Assembly: GCA_900319835.1 (NCBI GenBank)
Contig: ONPY01000018.1
Location: forward strand, 1 to 44,728
From: an uncultured Eubacteriales bacterium
Lineage (GTDB): Bacteria > Bacillota_A > Clostridia > Oscillospirales > Oscillospiraceae
DNA: 44,728 nucleotides
Reading direction: 5' to 3'
The position numbers and the translations under genes are program-made. Position 1 is the first letter of the stretch; each line of letters opens with the position of its first letter. The notes under the pieces are model-generated. The model ran no database searches. It was given only the letters and a program-made list of their open reading frames with translations, and was not told the DNA's origin. Shown in pieces: positions 1-8,111 of the stretch.

Positions 1-3
1 CGG

Positions 4-81
4 GCGAATGACCCTTTGGGTCATTCGCTGCCAAACTTGTCGTTTGGCAGCGAGAACGATCGAATATGCGATCGTTCTCGC
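4..81. repeat. three abutting perfect hairpins
   Basis: Three perfect inverted repeats sit back to back: 4-28 (11-bp arms, loop TTT), 28-50 (9-bp arms, loop TTGTC) and 50-81 (13-bp arms, loop AATATG), sharing their junction bases. The three stem sequences are unrelated to each other. Similar side-by-side palindromes occur at 33039-33081. This looks like an interspersed structured repeat rather than a terminator, as no T-run follows. Confidence 0.75.
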
Positions 82-123
82 CATCCGGTGGTCATTATAC
101 TCCAACGCCGGAAGGACTTCAAG

Positions 124-156
124 AAAAGCCTTTCGGCAGAAACCGAAAGGCTTTTT
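124..156. terminator. bidirectional terminator after the M20 operon
   Basis: A 13-bp stem with loop CAGAAA is flanked by A-runs on one side and T-runs on the other, so it can act on both strands. It begins directly after the stop codon of the last gene of the minus-strand operon. Confidence 0.85.
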
Positions 157-157
157 C

Positions 158-1360
158 TCAGCTGTTGAGGTATTTCACGGCGATGGCCGCCATGCCGGGG
201 GCGCCGTATTTGAGGATGTCGTCGTCCGGGCACCACTTGGAGGAGTGCAGAGGCATGACCTCGTGGCCCTCCACGGGGCGGGTGTTGAGCCACATGAAGG
301 TGGTAGGGATGCCGCCGACCAGGTGGTACTCGCTGAAGTCCTCGGAGCCGCTGGCTGGCGCGTCCATGTAGTAGCAGCTGTCCTCGCCCAGCTCCTCCTT
401 GAGCGCGGCCTCGGCAAGCTCGGTGAGCTTGTCGTCGTTCTCCACGCAGGCGTAGCCGGTGTGGGCGGTCACCTCGATCTTGCAGCCGGAGATCTCCTCC
501 ACGCCCTTGGCGATGGCGAGGGTGTGCTCCCGGATGACCTTGGCCGTGTCGTTGTCATAGTAGCGGAAGCAGCCGCCGGCGGTGGCGTACTCGGGGATGA
601 TGTTGACCCGGGTGCCGCCCTGGATGGTGCCGACGGAGAGGATGCCGGTTTTCAGCGGGTCGATGTTCCGCGATACCACCTGCTGCAGCAGCACGATCAG
701 CTGGCTGACGGCGAGGATGGCGTCATTGCCCACATGGGGCTGGGAGCCGTGGGCCGTCTTGCCGTACACGTCGAAGCGGTAGAGGTCGAAGCCTGAGGTA
801 CACACGCCCTTGCGCAGCCCGAAGGTGCCGTGGCCCGAGGCGCTGGGGTTGTTGTGCAGGCCGATCATGGCGTCCACCTTGGGGTTTTCCAGGCAGCCGC
901 AGCGCACCATGTTCCAGGCGCCGGCGTGGGGATTGTCGGGAGAGGCGGCCTCCTCGGCGGGCTGGAAGATCAGCTTGACGGTGCCGCGGAACTTGTCCCG
1001 GTTTTCACAGAGGATGCGGGCCACAATCAGCAGATTCGTGACGTGGATGTCGTGGCCGCAGGCGTGCATGACGCCGGGGTTTTCCGAAGCGAAGGCCACA
1101 CCGGTCTCCTCGTTGACGGGCAGAGCGTCGATATCCGCGCGAATGCCGATGCACTTGCCGGGGCCCTTGGCGCCGTGGATCAAGGCCACCACGCCGGTGT
1201 CAAACATGCGCTCCATGGAGTCCACTCCATACTCCGTGAGCTTTTTCTCGATCAGCTCCGCGGTGCGGAATTCCTTGTAGCTCAGCTCCGGGTGGCGGTG
1301 CAGATCCTCGCGGATGGCTCTGGCCTCTTCATAGTACTGCTCTGCGATTTCTTTGAACAT
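158..1360 (-). CDS. M20 family amidohydrolase (first paralogue)
   Basis: A 400-residue zinc-dependent amidohydrolase of the M20D/HipO type, which releases an acyl or aminoacyl group from an N-substituted amino acid. Visible hallmarks are GIRADIDALPV, the metal-ligand motif MHACGHD, QPAEE with the general-base Glu, GLHNNP and a C-terminal HSSKW His ligand. The start at 1360 follows GGAGGAATCAAC; in-frame upstream codons lack a ribosome site. It is the last gene of the operon. After the QPAEE motif it has a slightly longer segment (ASPDNPHAGAWNM) than the other two paralogues here, so substrate preference probably differs. The family is certain; the substrate cannot be read from the sequence. 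Confidence 0.93.
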   Translation of the reverse strand: MFKEIAEQYYEEARAIREDLHRHPELSYKEFRTAELIEKKLTEYGVDSMERMFDTGVVALIHGAKGPGKCIGIRADIDALPVNEETGVAFASENPGVMHACGHDIHVTNLLIVARILCENRDKFRGTVKLIFQPAEEAASPDNPHAGAWNMVRCGCLENPKVDAMIGLHNNPSASGHGTFGLRKGVCTSGFDLYRFDVYGKTAHGSQPHVGNDAILAVSQLIVLLQQVVSRNIDPLKTGILSVGTIQGGTRVNIIPEYATAGGCFRYYDNDTAKVIREHTLAIAKGVEEISGCKIEVTAHTGYACVENDDKLTELAEAALKEELGEDSCYYMDAPASGSEDFSEYHLVGGIPTTFMWLNTRPVEGHEVMPLHSSKWCPDDDILKYGAPGMAAIAVKYLNS

Positions 1361-1384
1361 GTTGATTCCTCCATAGGGGAAATT

Positions 1385-1414
1385 CTCCGCCGAACCCTCC
1401 GGGGTCCGGCGGAG
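1385..1414 (-). other. intercistronic hairpin
   Basis: An 8-bp stem, one mismatch and four further pairs, between the desulfidase-like gene and the last M20 gene. There is no clean T-run in the minus direction, so it is more likely an mRNA-stability or attenuation element than a full terminator. Confidence 0.5.
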
Positions 1415-1445
1415 TTTTCGCGATTGCAAAAAGTCTGCCGGGGGA

Positions 1446-2717
1446 TTATTTCCCGAGCATGATTTTCAGGATCTCCACATCGGTGCCCTTCATGCCGTCC
1501 CGGCCCATACGGCCGACGGCCTCGATGGTGGCCTCGATGTCGTCCTTCACCAGACCCTCGCCGGGCAGGAAGACCCGGCCCCGGCGCGCCAGATTCAGGC
1601 TGGTCAGCGCCGTGCCAACCGCCGCGGCGATCTTGGCCGCGCACGAGGATTTGGCCCCGTCGCAAACCATGCCGCCGATGGTGTTGAGGGTGTCGGTGAT
1701 GATGCCGCTGATGGTCTCAAAGCTCTCGCCCAGCATGAAGGCGATGCCGCAGACCGCGCCGGTGGCGGCGCTGGTGGCGCCGCAGTAGGCGGACAGAGAG
1801 CCGATGCAGCGCTTCTGCAGCAGCGCTACCAGGTTGGCAAAGGCCAGGGCGCGGAGCATGTCGTCCTCCGGGACACCATACTCCTTCGCGTAAACGTACA
1901 GCGGCATGGAGACGGTGATGCCCTGGTTGCCGCTGCCGGAGTTGATGACCACCGGCAGAGGGCAGCCGTTCATGCGGGCGTCGGAGCCCGCGGCGGCCCA
2001 GGCACGGGCCCGGTTGACCAGGCTGTCGCCGCCCTCGCTCTCCAGGATGCTGCGGCCCACCTGGGCGCCCCAGGGATTTTTTAGGCCCTCCTCGGCAATG
2101 GCGCGGTTACAGCGGATCTGGCTTTCCAGAGTCTCGCGCACCTCGTCCAGGTTCAGCTCCTGAGCAAAGGCGTAGATGTCGCGGAGGTTTAAGAGGCTCT
2201 TGTCCGGGCCGGCCGCGCCGGCGGGGATATTGGCCGCGTCAAAGAGCACCTCGCCGTTTTTCTCGATGCGGGTGATATTCGAGTGGTAGTCCCGGATCTC
2301 CACCAGGGCAGTCTCCGCTCCCGCCTCGGCCTCGATGCGGATATAGAGGTTGGCAACGCCCTCCACCAGCTCGCAGTCGCAGCAGCCGGCGGCGACCATC
2401 TCCTTCATTTGCGCAATCTGATCGGGCGTGACGGCGTGCAGTACGTCCAGGCCCGCCGAGGCGTCGCCGCCGATGATGCCGAGAAGCGCCGCCGTGTCGA
2501 TACCGCGGGCGCCGCCGGAATTGGGAACCGTGACTGCAAACACGTTCTTGACGATGTTGCCGCTGCAATAGACGGTACAGTGCTCAGGGATTTGTCCGAG
2601 CACCTCACGCAGCTTTGCACCGGCGTAGGCGATGGCAATGGGCTCCGTACAGCCCGTGGCCATGGTCAGCTCTGTGTTGAGCAGAGCCACGTAGGTGTCG
2701 TAAATCTTGCTGTCCAT
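1446..2717 (-). CDS. L-cysteine desulfidase family protein (CyuA/YhaM, UPF0597)
   Basis: 423 residues matching the serine-dehydratase-alpha-like UPF0597 family. Characterised members (archaeal L-cysteine desulfidase, E. coli CyuA) use a [4Fe-4S] cluster to break L-cysteine into pyruvate, ammonia and sulfide. Cys23 in ATGCTEP, Cys312 in SAYCGA and Cys352 in MVCDGAK are spaced as the three conserved cluster cysteines of the family. The 2717 start has a GGAG-type site 9-12 bases upstream. It is cytosolic, with no signal peptide. It sits between two M20 amidohydrolase genes, which suggests that it degrades an amino acid released by them. A related L-serine or other beta-elimination activity is possible. 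Confidence 0.88.
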   Translation of the reverse strand: MDSKIYDTYVALLNTELTMATGCTEPIAIAYAGAKLREVLGQIPEHCTVYCSGNIVKNVFAVTVPNSGGARGIDTAALLGIIGGDASAGLDVLHAVTPDQIAQMKEMVAAGCCDCELVEGVANLYIRIEAEAGAETALVEIRDYHSNITRIEKNGEVLFDAANIPAGAAGPDKSLLNLRDIYAFAQELNLDEVRETLESQIRCNRAIAEEGLKNPWGAQVGRSILESEGGDSLVNRARAWAAAGSDARMNGCPLPVVINSGSGNQGITVSMPLYVYAKEYGVPEDDMLRALAFANLVALLQKRCIGSLSAYCGATSAATGAVCGIAFMLGESFETISGIITDTLNTIGGMVCDGAKSSCAAKIAAAVGTALTSLNLARRGRVFLPGEGLVKDDIEATIEAVGRMGRDGMKGTDVEILKIMLGK

Positions 2718-2751
2718 GTTTTTCTTTCTCCGCGGGGAAACGCTTCTCTCT

Positions 2752-3924
2752 TTACTTAGCCAGGAAATCGGCTGCGAACTGCGCGGCCAGTGCCGCGCCG
2801 CGGAAGAGCACGTCCTCATCGGCGGTGAACTTCTCGTTGTGGTTGGTGGCGGTCAGGCCCTTTTCCACGTTGCGGTTGCCGAGGAAGGCGAAGAAGCCGG
2901 GCACCTTGTCCATGAAGAGGGCGAAGTCCTCGCTGCCCATCAGGGCGCCGAACTCCTTGACGCCCTCGGGTCCGAAGAGCTTCAGGGCCGCCTCCTGGGC
3001 GATCTCGTTGAGATCCTGGTGGTCGTTGATGACCGCGGGCAGCAGGGGAATGAACTCCAGCTCCGCCTCGCAGAAGTAGGCGGCGGCGGTGCTCTCGACG
3101 ATCTGCTTGAGCTTCTCCTCCATCACCTTGCGCAGCTCGCGGGAGTAGGTGCGGATGGTGCCTTCCAACTCCACATCCTTGCAGATGATGTTGTACATGG
3201 TGCCGCCGTGGAATTTGCCCACAGACAGAACCAGGGGGTTTGTGGGATTGTTGACGCGGGAGACAAAGGTCTGCAGCGCCATCACGATGGCGGAGGCGGC
3301 GACGATGGCGTCGTGCCCGTCCTGGGGCGCGGAGCCGTGGGACTGCAGGCCCTTGACGTGGATTTTGAAGTTGTCCATGGAGGCCATGCGGTTGCCGCCG
3401 TCGACACTGACGTAGGGGGCGTCGAGCGTGCCCCAGATATGCAGGCCGAAGATGGCGTCCACACCGTCCAGCACGCCGTGCTCCACATAGTACTTGGAGC
3501 CGTAGCCGACCTCCTCGGCCGCCTGGAAGATGAACTTCACCTTGCCGCCGGGAAGCTCATCCTTCACGTCACAGAGGACCTTGGCCGCGCCCAGGAGCAT
3601 GGCCATGTGGTTGTCATGGCCGCAGGCGTGCATGACGCCGTCGTTCTCGGAGGCAAAGGGCAGGCCGGTGCACTCCTGCACGGGCAGGGCGTCGATGTCG
3701 GAACGGAGCATGACGGTCTTGCCGGGGCGGCCGGTGTCCAGCGTGGCGACAAGGCCGGTGTAGTCCGGGAAGGTCTGCACCTCCAGGCCCATGGCCTTCA
3801 CGTCCTCGATCAGGGACTTGGTGGTCTCAAACTCCTTGAAGCTCAGCTCAGGGTGCTGGTGGTAGTATCTGCGTCTTTCGATGATGTACGGGGCGTACTG
3901 CTCCGCAAGTGCTCTGATGTCCAT
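2752..3924 (-). CDS. M20 family amidohydrolase (second paralogue)
   Basis: A 390-residue M20D amidohydrolase. It shows YYHQHPELSFKEFET at the N-terminus, MLRSDIDALPVQE, MHACGHDNH, an AAEE motif (QAAEE rather than QPAEE), GLHIWG and a C-terminal TNHNEKF His region. A lid/dimerisation domain lies between about residues 180 and 290. The start has AAAGGAG 6-12 bases upstream. It lies 34 bases upstream of the desulfidase-like gene in the same operon. It should hydrolyse N-acyl or N-aminoacyl amino acids in the cytoplasm. It is clearly diverged from both other M20 copies, so this is not a recent tandem duplication. Confidence 0.93.
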   Translation of the reverse strand: MDIRALAEQYAPYIIERRRYYHQHPELSFKEFETTKSLIEDVKAMGLEVQTFPDYTGLVATLDTGRPGKTVMLRSDIDALPVQECTGLPFASENDGVMHACGHDNHMAMLLGAAKVLCDVKDELPGGKVKFIFQAAEEVGYGSKYYVEHGVLDGVDAIFGLHIWGTLDAPYVSVDGGNRMASMDNFKIHVKGLQSHGSAPQDGHDAIVAASAIVMALQTFVSRVNNPTNPLVLSVGKFHGGTMYNIICKDVELEGTIRTYSRELRKVMEEKLKQIVESTAAAYFCEAELEFIPLLPAVINDHQDLNEIAQEAALKLFGPEGVKEFGALMGSEDFALFMDKVPGFFAFLGNRNVEKGLTATNHNEKFTADEDVLFRGAALAAQFAADFLAK

Positions 3925-3969
3925 TTTTACTCTCCTTTGCTTTGAATTTGCCGGGGCTCAAAGAAAGAG

Positions 3970-3998
3970 GACGGCACAACGCGCGGTCATGCCGTCCC
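3970..3998 (-). other. intercistronic hairpin
   Basis: A perfect 8-bp stem (GGACGGCA with TGCCGTCC) with a 13-base loop, followed on the minus strand by a pyrimidine-rich TCTTTCTTTG. It lies between the third and second M20 genes and may act as a weak terminator or processing site. Confidence 0.5.
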
Positions 3999-4006
3999 GG
4001 ATTTCC

Positions 4007-5185
4007 TCAGGATTTGTTGAAATCGTCTGCGACCTGACAGTACAGCGCGGCAGCGTTCAGCAGGGCGGCTTCGTCCACCTTGAATTTGGGGCTGTGGTGC
4101 TCATAGCAGCAGCCCTCCGCCTCGTTGCGTACGCCCAGCAGGCAGACGGCGCCCATCTGCTCGGGAGCCGCGTCAATGAAGAAGGCGAAATCCTCCCCGC
4201 CGGTGGTGGGTTCGAAATCGTAGTTGGCGTTCTCGCCAAGAATGGTCTTGATGGCGCCCTCGCAGATGGAGGCCATGAAGGGATGGTTCACCGTGGGCGG
4301 AACCAGATCGGTGAACTTGCACTCCACGGTGCAGCGATAGGCCTCGGCCACGCCCTTGGCGATGCGCTCGATCTTCTCGGGGAAGGCCTTGTTGATCTCG
4401 TTGGAGAAGCAGCGGGTGGTGCCGGCGATATACGCCTTGTCTGCGATGACATTCCAGCGGAAGCCGGCGTCAATCTTTCCGACGGTCAGCACAGCCGCGT
4501 CGATGGGCCGGAACTCACGGGAGACGATGGTCTGCAGGGAGTTGACGATGGCGGTGGTGCAGGTGATGGCGTCGATGCAGTTGGCAGGCTCGGCCCCGTG
4601 GCCGCCCTTGCCCTGCACCCAGATCTCGAACATGCCGGCGGAGGCCATGCGGCCGCCCGCGGCGGCGCAGGCGGTCCCGACGGGAACGCCGCTCCACACA
4701 TGCATGCCGTACACGCCGTCCACGCCCTCCAGGGCCCCGGCGGCGATCATGTCCTTGGCGCCCTGCGCCGTCTCCTCCGCGGGCTGGAAGGCCAGCTTCA
4801 CGGTGCCGTGCAGCTCATCCTTGATATCGTTGAGGATGTGGGCCGCGGTCAGCAGAGAGGAGGTGTGGCAGTCGTGGCCGCAGGCGTGCATCTTGCCCTC
4901 GTTTTTGGACTTGAAGGGGACATCCGTCTCCTCGACCACGGGCAGAGCATCCATGTCGCCGCGGAGCAGGATGGTCTTGCCGGGCAGAGCCCCCTTGACG
5001 GTGGCCAGAACGCCGGTGCCCAGCTTGCCGCAGATCTCGTAGGGCACGCCGATCTTGTCCAGCTCTTCCTGCACCAGCTTGCTGGTTTCAAACTCCTGGG
5101 TGCTCAGCTCGGGATTGCTGTGGATCTTCCGGCGGATATCCACCACGTAATCGCTGTATTTCTGAGCTGCTTCCTTAATGTTCAA
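4007..5185 (-). CDS. M20 family amidohydrolase (third paralogue)
   Basis: A 392-residue M20D amidohydrolase with RRKIHSNPELSTQEFET, LLRGDMDALPVVEE, MHACGHDCH, QPAEETAQGAKDMI, GMHVWSG and a C-terminal EHHSPKF His motif. The most plausible start is the TTG at 5185, nine bases after AAAGGAA. An in-frame GTG at 5194 directly abuts that site and is too close to use it. It is the first hydrolase gene after the transporter. The EHHSPKF ending resembles aminoacylases of the YxeP/ILR1 group; exact substrate unknown. Confidence 0.92.
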   Translation of the reverse strand: MNIKEAAQKYSDYVVDIRRKIHSNPELSTQEFETSKLVQEELDKIGVPYEICGKLGTGVLATVKGALPGKTILLRGDMDALPVVEETDVPFKSKNEGKMHACGHDCHTSSLLTAAHILNDIKDELHGTVKLAFQPAEETAQGAKDMIAAGALEGVDGVYGMHVWSGVPVGTACAAAGGRMASAGMFEIWVQGKGGHGAEPANCIDAITCTTAIVNSLQTIVSREFRPIDAAVLTVGKIDAGFRWNVIADKAYIAGTTRCFSNEINKAFPEKIERIAKGVAEAYRCTVECKFTDLVPPTVNHPFMASICEGAIKTILGENANYDFEPTTGGEDFAFFIDAAPEQMGAVCLLGVRNEAEGCCYEHHSPKFKVDEAALLNAAALYCQVADDFNKS

Positions 5186-5236
5186 GCAAAACACTTCCTT
5201 TGGCTAAAGTAGAGAGGTTTTTGTTTTTGAGTGCAG

Positions 5237-5268
5237 CGGGGTATTGCGCCTTGCGGCGCAATACCCCG
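5237..5268. other. strong intercistronic hairpin
   Basis: A perfect 14-bp stem with loop TTGC between the transporter gene and the next M20 gene. Neither strand has a T-run after it. It is a likely mRNA-stability or partial attenuation structure that would lower hydrolase expression relative to the transporter, or an interspersed palindrome. Confidence 0.6.
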
Positions 5269-5302
5269 GCAGTTTATGTATGGACTTGGGTTATGCTGGG
5301 GC

Positions 5303-6517
5303 TTAGAACAGGTTGACGAAGAGGCCGGCGATGATGACGGAGGTGATGGTAACGGTGGTGAAGCCGCCAACGATCATGCTGGGGTACATCTCGCTCATGA
5401 GGTAATCGAACTCTTCCTTGGTCTCGCCCAGAGCCTTGCAGGTGTTCTCGGTGATGATGGCGTTGGGGGGGAAGCCGTAGAGGGCGGTCAGGCCGTTGGC
5501 CAGAGCCAGCGGGTAGTCAACCTTCAAAAGCTTTGCCGCAACAAATTCGAAGATAGCCATGCCGGCGACACCGATGACGATGAGGATGATCATGGGACCG
5601 ATGACGGAGCCGAGCATCGCGGGGGTGGCGGTCTTCAGACCGTCGAAGACGTACATCATCAGGGCGAACATGACGATGCCGTAGGAGTTGGCCTTGTTCA
5701 GAGAGTTGACATCCAGGAAGCCCAGGGTGGTGAAGATCACGCCCAGAACCAGCGCCCAGACAGCGCCGGAGATCTTGCCGATGCCGGGGAAGGCGATGCC
5801 GCCCAACTGGGTGGCGCACCAGGCGACGATGCCCATCTTGAGGAAGATCATGACGGGGCCGTTCCACTTCTCAGGCAGAGCGGGGATGAGCTTTTTCTTC
5901 TCGGTCTTGGCAGCGGTGCCTTCCTCGAGCTTGTTGGCCTTGGCGACAGCGCCGGCGTCGGCCTTGCCGCCGTTGGCGCGGAAGTTCTTCAGCAGCTTCT
6001 TGCCCTCGACCTGCAGGCAGACGGCAGTGAGGGGGTAGCCGGCGAAGCCCTGGACACAGTACATGGCGATGGCAAACAGAGCGGCGGCCTCAAGGCCCTT
6101 GGCCTGGGCAGCGGACTGCATGGTAACAGCAGCAACGATGCCGCCGGTGAGGGGAGGCAGGCCCGCAACGACGAACTCTTTGCCGATGATGGGAATCGCG
6201 ATCAGCCAGGAGAACAGGCACATGCCGGCCAGGCCCGCCAAGCAGATGACGATGGTCTTCCACTGCTCACCCAGCTGCTTGAGGGAAATGATGGTGCCCA
6301 TGTGGACCAGCAGCAGGTAGATGCCGATGGTGGAGCCGAAGGGAATCAGCTTGGAGTCGCTGACGACCTCGGCAGGAATGACGGTCCAGTAACCGATCAG
6401 CAGGACCACGGCCGTGACGAACACGGAGGGGATCCACGCTTTGGTCCAGTTGGACACGGCATCACCAATCAGGTACGCAGCGGCACAGATGATGAAAGCC
6501 AGTGCAAAATTGTACAT
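5303..6517 (-). CDS. polytopic membrane transporter, family uncertain
   Basis: 404 residues with about ten to eleven hydrophobic segments and a charged cytoplasmic loop around residues 195-235 (KKLLKNFRANGG through KTEKKK). Glycine-rich patches PPLTGGIVAAVTMQS and YGFPPNAIITENTC resemble the re-entrant loops of secondary transporters of the ESS/GltS type, but I do not recognise the family with certainty. The start at 6517 has AAAAGGAGG 7 bases upstream. It is the first gene of the operon with three M20 hydrolases and a cysteine desulfidase-like enzyme. It therefore probably imports their substrate, an acylated or conjugated amino acid, or exports a product. The near-consensus promoter just upstream suggests strong expression. 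Confidence 0.75.
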   Translation of the reverse strand: MYNFALAFIICAAAYLIGDAVSNWTKAWIPSVFVTAVVLLIGYWTVIPAEVVSDSKLIPFGSTIGIYLLLVHMGTIISLKQLGEQWKTIVICLAGLAGMCLFSWLIAIPIIGKEFVVAGLPPLTGGIVAAVTMQSAAQAKGLEAAALFAIAMYCVQGFAGYPLTAVCLQVEGKKLLKNFRANGGKADAGAVAKANKLEEGTAAKTEKKKLIPALPEKWNGPVMIFLKMGIVAWCATQLGGIAFPGIGKISGAVWALVLGVIFTTLGFLDVNSLNKANSYGIVMFALMMYVFDGLKTATPAMLGSVIGPMIILIVIGVAGMAIFEFVAAKLLKVDYPLALANGLTALYGFPPNAIITENTCKALGETKEEFDYLMSEMYPSMIVGGFTTVTITSVIIAGLFVNLF

Positions 6518-6589
6518 AGTGTATCCTCCTTTTCTATCCTTCATTCAAGGGATGCTTGCCTCTCTCGCATCTCCCTAACGAATAAAGTC

Positions 6590-6618
6590 ATGATACCATC
6601 CGTTCGGCTGATTGTCAA
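6590..6618 (-). promoter_or_regulatory. sigma-70-type promoter of the transporter-M20 operon
   Basis: On the minus strand TTGACA (6618-6613), a 17-base spacer and TATCAT (6595-6590). The -35 is perfect and the -10 matches five of six. The leader to the start codon is about 65 bases. Confidence 0.8.
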
Positions 6619-6732
6619 GAAAAGACAGTTGTCCGCCCCAAAAAAATTCTCCGCAGTCTATATGCGGAATATGTGCATTTTGCCAGTGTTTAGCGGCTGT
6701 TTGATGAATACTTATCCATTCTTTCCGCTTCC

Positions 6733-6761
6733 TTGCAGATGGAGTGGGATCGTGCTATACT
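6733..6761 (+). promoter_or_regulatory. promoter of the Smr gene
   Basis: TTGCAG (6733-6738), 17-base spacer, TATACT (6756-6761), about 43 bases before the ATG at 6805. It diverges from the operon promoter at 6590-6618. Confidence 0.7.
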
Positions 6762-6804
6762 TGCCGACAAGGTGCCGCCGACTCAGGCGGGAAGGAGGAC
6801 GGCC

Positions 6805-7050
6805 ATGGAGAGCACGGGCTGCGTGGAGCTGGATGTGCACGGGATGACCCAGGCCCAGGCGGAGATCGCCATCGAGGCAAAATTGAAGCGCGCCGGGGGT
6901 GTCTACCGCATCCGGGTGATCCACGGCTACACCCGGGGCACCGCCCTGCGGGACTTTATCCGCAGCCGCTACCGCCATCACCCGAAGGTGCTGCGGGTGG
7001 AGGCCGGGCTCAACCCCGGCGCCACAGACCTGGTGCTGAGGGAATACTGA
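6805..7050 (+). CDS. small Smr-domain protein
   Basis: An 81-residue protein that is essentially one Smr domain. LDVHGMT near residue 11 is the conserved LDxHG motif, and IHGYTRGTALRDFI is the second motif (usually HGxGxGxLR), here with T and R in place of two glycines. Smr domains bind nucleic acid and some are endonucleases; stand-alone copies of this size are common and mostly uncharacterised. The start at 6805 follows GGAAGGAGGACGGCC. It is monocistronic, between its own promoter and the terminator at 7056. Confidence 0.85.
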   Translation: MESTGCVELDVHGMTQAQAEIAIEAKLKRAGGVYRIRVIHGYTRGTALRDFIRSRYRHHPKVLRVEAGLNPGATDLVLREY

Positions 7051-7055
7051 AGCAG

Positions 7056-7088
7056 CGAGGGGCCGCCCGACAGGCGGCCCCTCGTTTT
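7056..7088 (+). terminator. intrinsic terminator after the Smr gene
   Basis: A 12-bp GC-rich stem (7056-7067 with 7073-7084), 5-base loop, then TTTT. It overlaps the stop codon of the convergent hydrolase gene. Confidence 0.85.
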
Positions 7089-7824
7089 ACGGATACAGGT
7101 CCAGGTTCTCGCTGAGGCAGAAATAGGTGTTGCCCAGGCGGCGGTCAAAGTAGACGGAGAAGAGCTCTCCCTGCAGGTAGTCCGCCTGGTAGACCACTCC
7201 CGGCACCATGTGCCGTTCCCCCTGCAGCAGCCGCAGCGCCGCGTCCACGCACTCGAAGCGCGGGGCCAGAGAGGCAAAGCGGGCGGTGTTCACCACGGAG
7301 TACTGGCCCTTCTGGTACACCACCCCCTGGATGGTGTCGGGAAACTCGGGCGAGGCCACCCGGTTGAGCACCACCTCCCCCACGCACATGCGAAACTCGT
7401 CCGTCAGCCAGTCGCTGCCGGCGGAGGAGTCGATGATCCGGGCCAGCAGATACAAATCGTCAAAGGCGATCGGCTCCCCCTTGCCGCCGGCGTCAAGGGC
7501 GGCGGCGCGGCTGGCCTCGGCGGTGCGGCCCGCTTTCACATCCCCGGCCGCGGCCGCGGCGGTCATCTCCCCCAGGTAATAGGCCGCCAGGTCCACCTCG
7601 TAGTCGATGGGGTTTTGTCCCAGCAGCGCGTCCAGCGCGTCCGGTTCCGGGGGCGGGAGCGGGGGCTTTTCTGCCGCGGCGTCCCGGGTTTCTTCCGGGA
7701 CAAGCTCCGCGGCGAGACTCTCCTCCACCGCGCGGGCAATCGGCGGCAGGTCCTCCGCCCGGGCGGAAACCGGCAGCGCCGAGAGCAGCCAGAGGCCCAG
7801 GAAAAGCGCTGTGATCTGTTTCAT
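7087..7824 (-). CDS. SleB/CwlJ-like cell wall hydrolase, exported
   Basis: 245 residues. A signal peptide (MKQITALFLGLWLLSALPVSARA) is followed by a low-complexity acidic/proline linker and a C-terminal Hydrolase_2 domain: LLARII, VGEVVLNRVASPEFPDTI, VVYQKGQYSVV and the final YFCLSENLDLY. Family members are spore-cortex lytic enzymes or vegetative murein hydrolases. The start at 7824 follows AGGAGG with an 8-base gap. At the usual catalytic Glu position, the EAG/EAR motif just after LARII, this protein reads SSAGSDW, so the expected Glu is Ser; activity is therefore doubtful. It has the usual domain length and no frameshift, and probably acts outside the membrane. Confidence 0.82.
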   Translation of the reverse strand: MKQITALFLGLWLLSALPVSARAEDLPPIARAVEESLAAELVPEETRDAAAEKPPLPPPEPDALDALLGQNPIDYEVDLAAYYLGEMTAAAAAGDVKAGRTAEASRAAALDAGGKGEPIAFDDLYLLARIIDSSAGSDWLTDEFRMCVGEVVLNRVASPEFPDTIQGVVYQKGQYSVVNTARFASLAPRFECVDAALRLLQGERHMVPGVVYQADYLQGELFSVYFDRRLGNTYFCLSENLDLYP

Positions 7825-7982
7825 GCGTTTCACCTCCTGGCGCCATTCTAGGCGCAGGAGGGTGCGAAAAAGGTCAAAACCCGCGGGGAAATGAGAGGGA
7901 ATATAAAAGGTGGGTTCTGTATGGTTGACCTGGTCGCCGGAGGAAAACTCAACCCATGGGCACGATACGGTCTTCCCCGCTT

Positions 7983-8010
7983 GAGATCCTTCGCTTTGCT
8001 CAGGATGACA
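7983..8010. repeat. interspersed short repeat (GATCCTTCGC...AGGATGACA)
   Basis: The sequence GAGATCCTTCGC-TTTGC-TCAGGATGACA is a short imperfect hairpin. I recognise its style from dispersed intergenic repeats of gut Firmicutes; there is one copy in this window. Confidence 0.4.
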
Positions 8011-8027
8011 CGGAGAGCCCCTGGTCT

Positions 8028-8057
8028 CTCCGCAGGGGCCGACGCCTCGGCGGACCG
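8028..8057 (+). repeat. 30-base direct repeat, copy 1
   Basis: Differs from the copy at 8174-8203 by a single base (C versus A at the 16th position). Starts CTCCGCAGGGGCCGA and ends TCGGCGGACCG. Confidence 0.85.
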
Positions 8058-8111
8058 TGATGGGGCGGCCTGCGCCCGCAGGCCATACCATGAACCGCCC
8101 CGGGTTCGATC

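Noticed and set aside
5231..6847. Long plus-strand frame opposite the transporter gene
   Set aside because: Antisense mirror of the clear membrane protein; His/Asp/Gly-rich without domain motifs.
7825..7870. Promoter TTGACC/TAGAAT for the SleB-like hydrolase
   Set aside because: Spacing of 21 bases is too long, and I could not match a sporulation sigma factor consensus.
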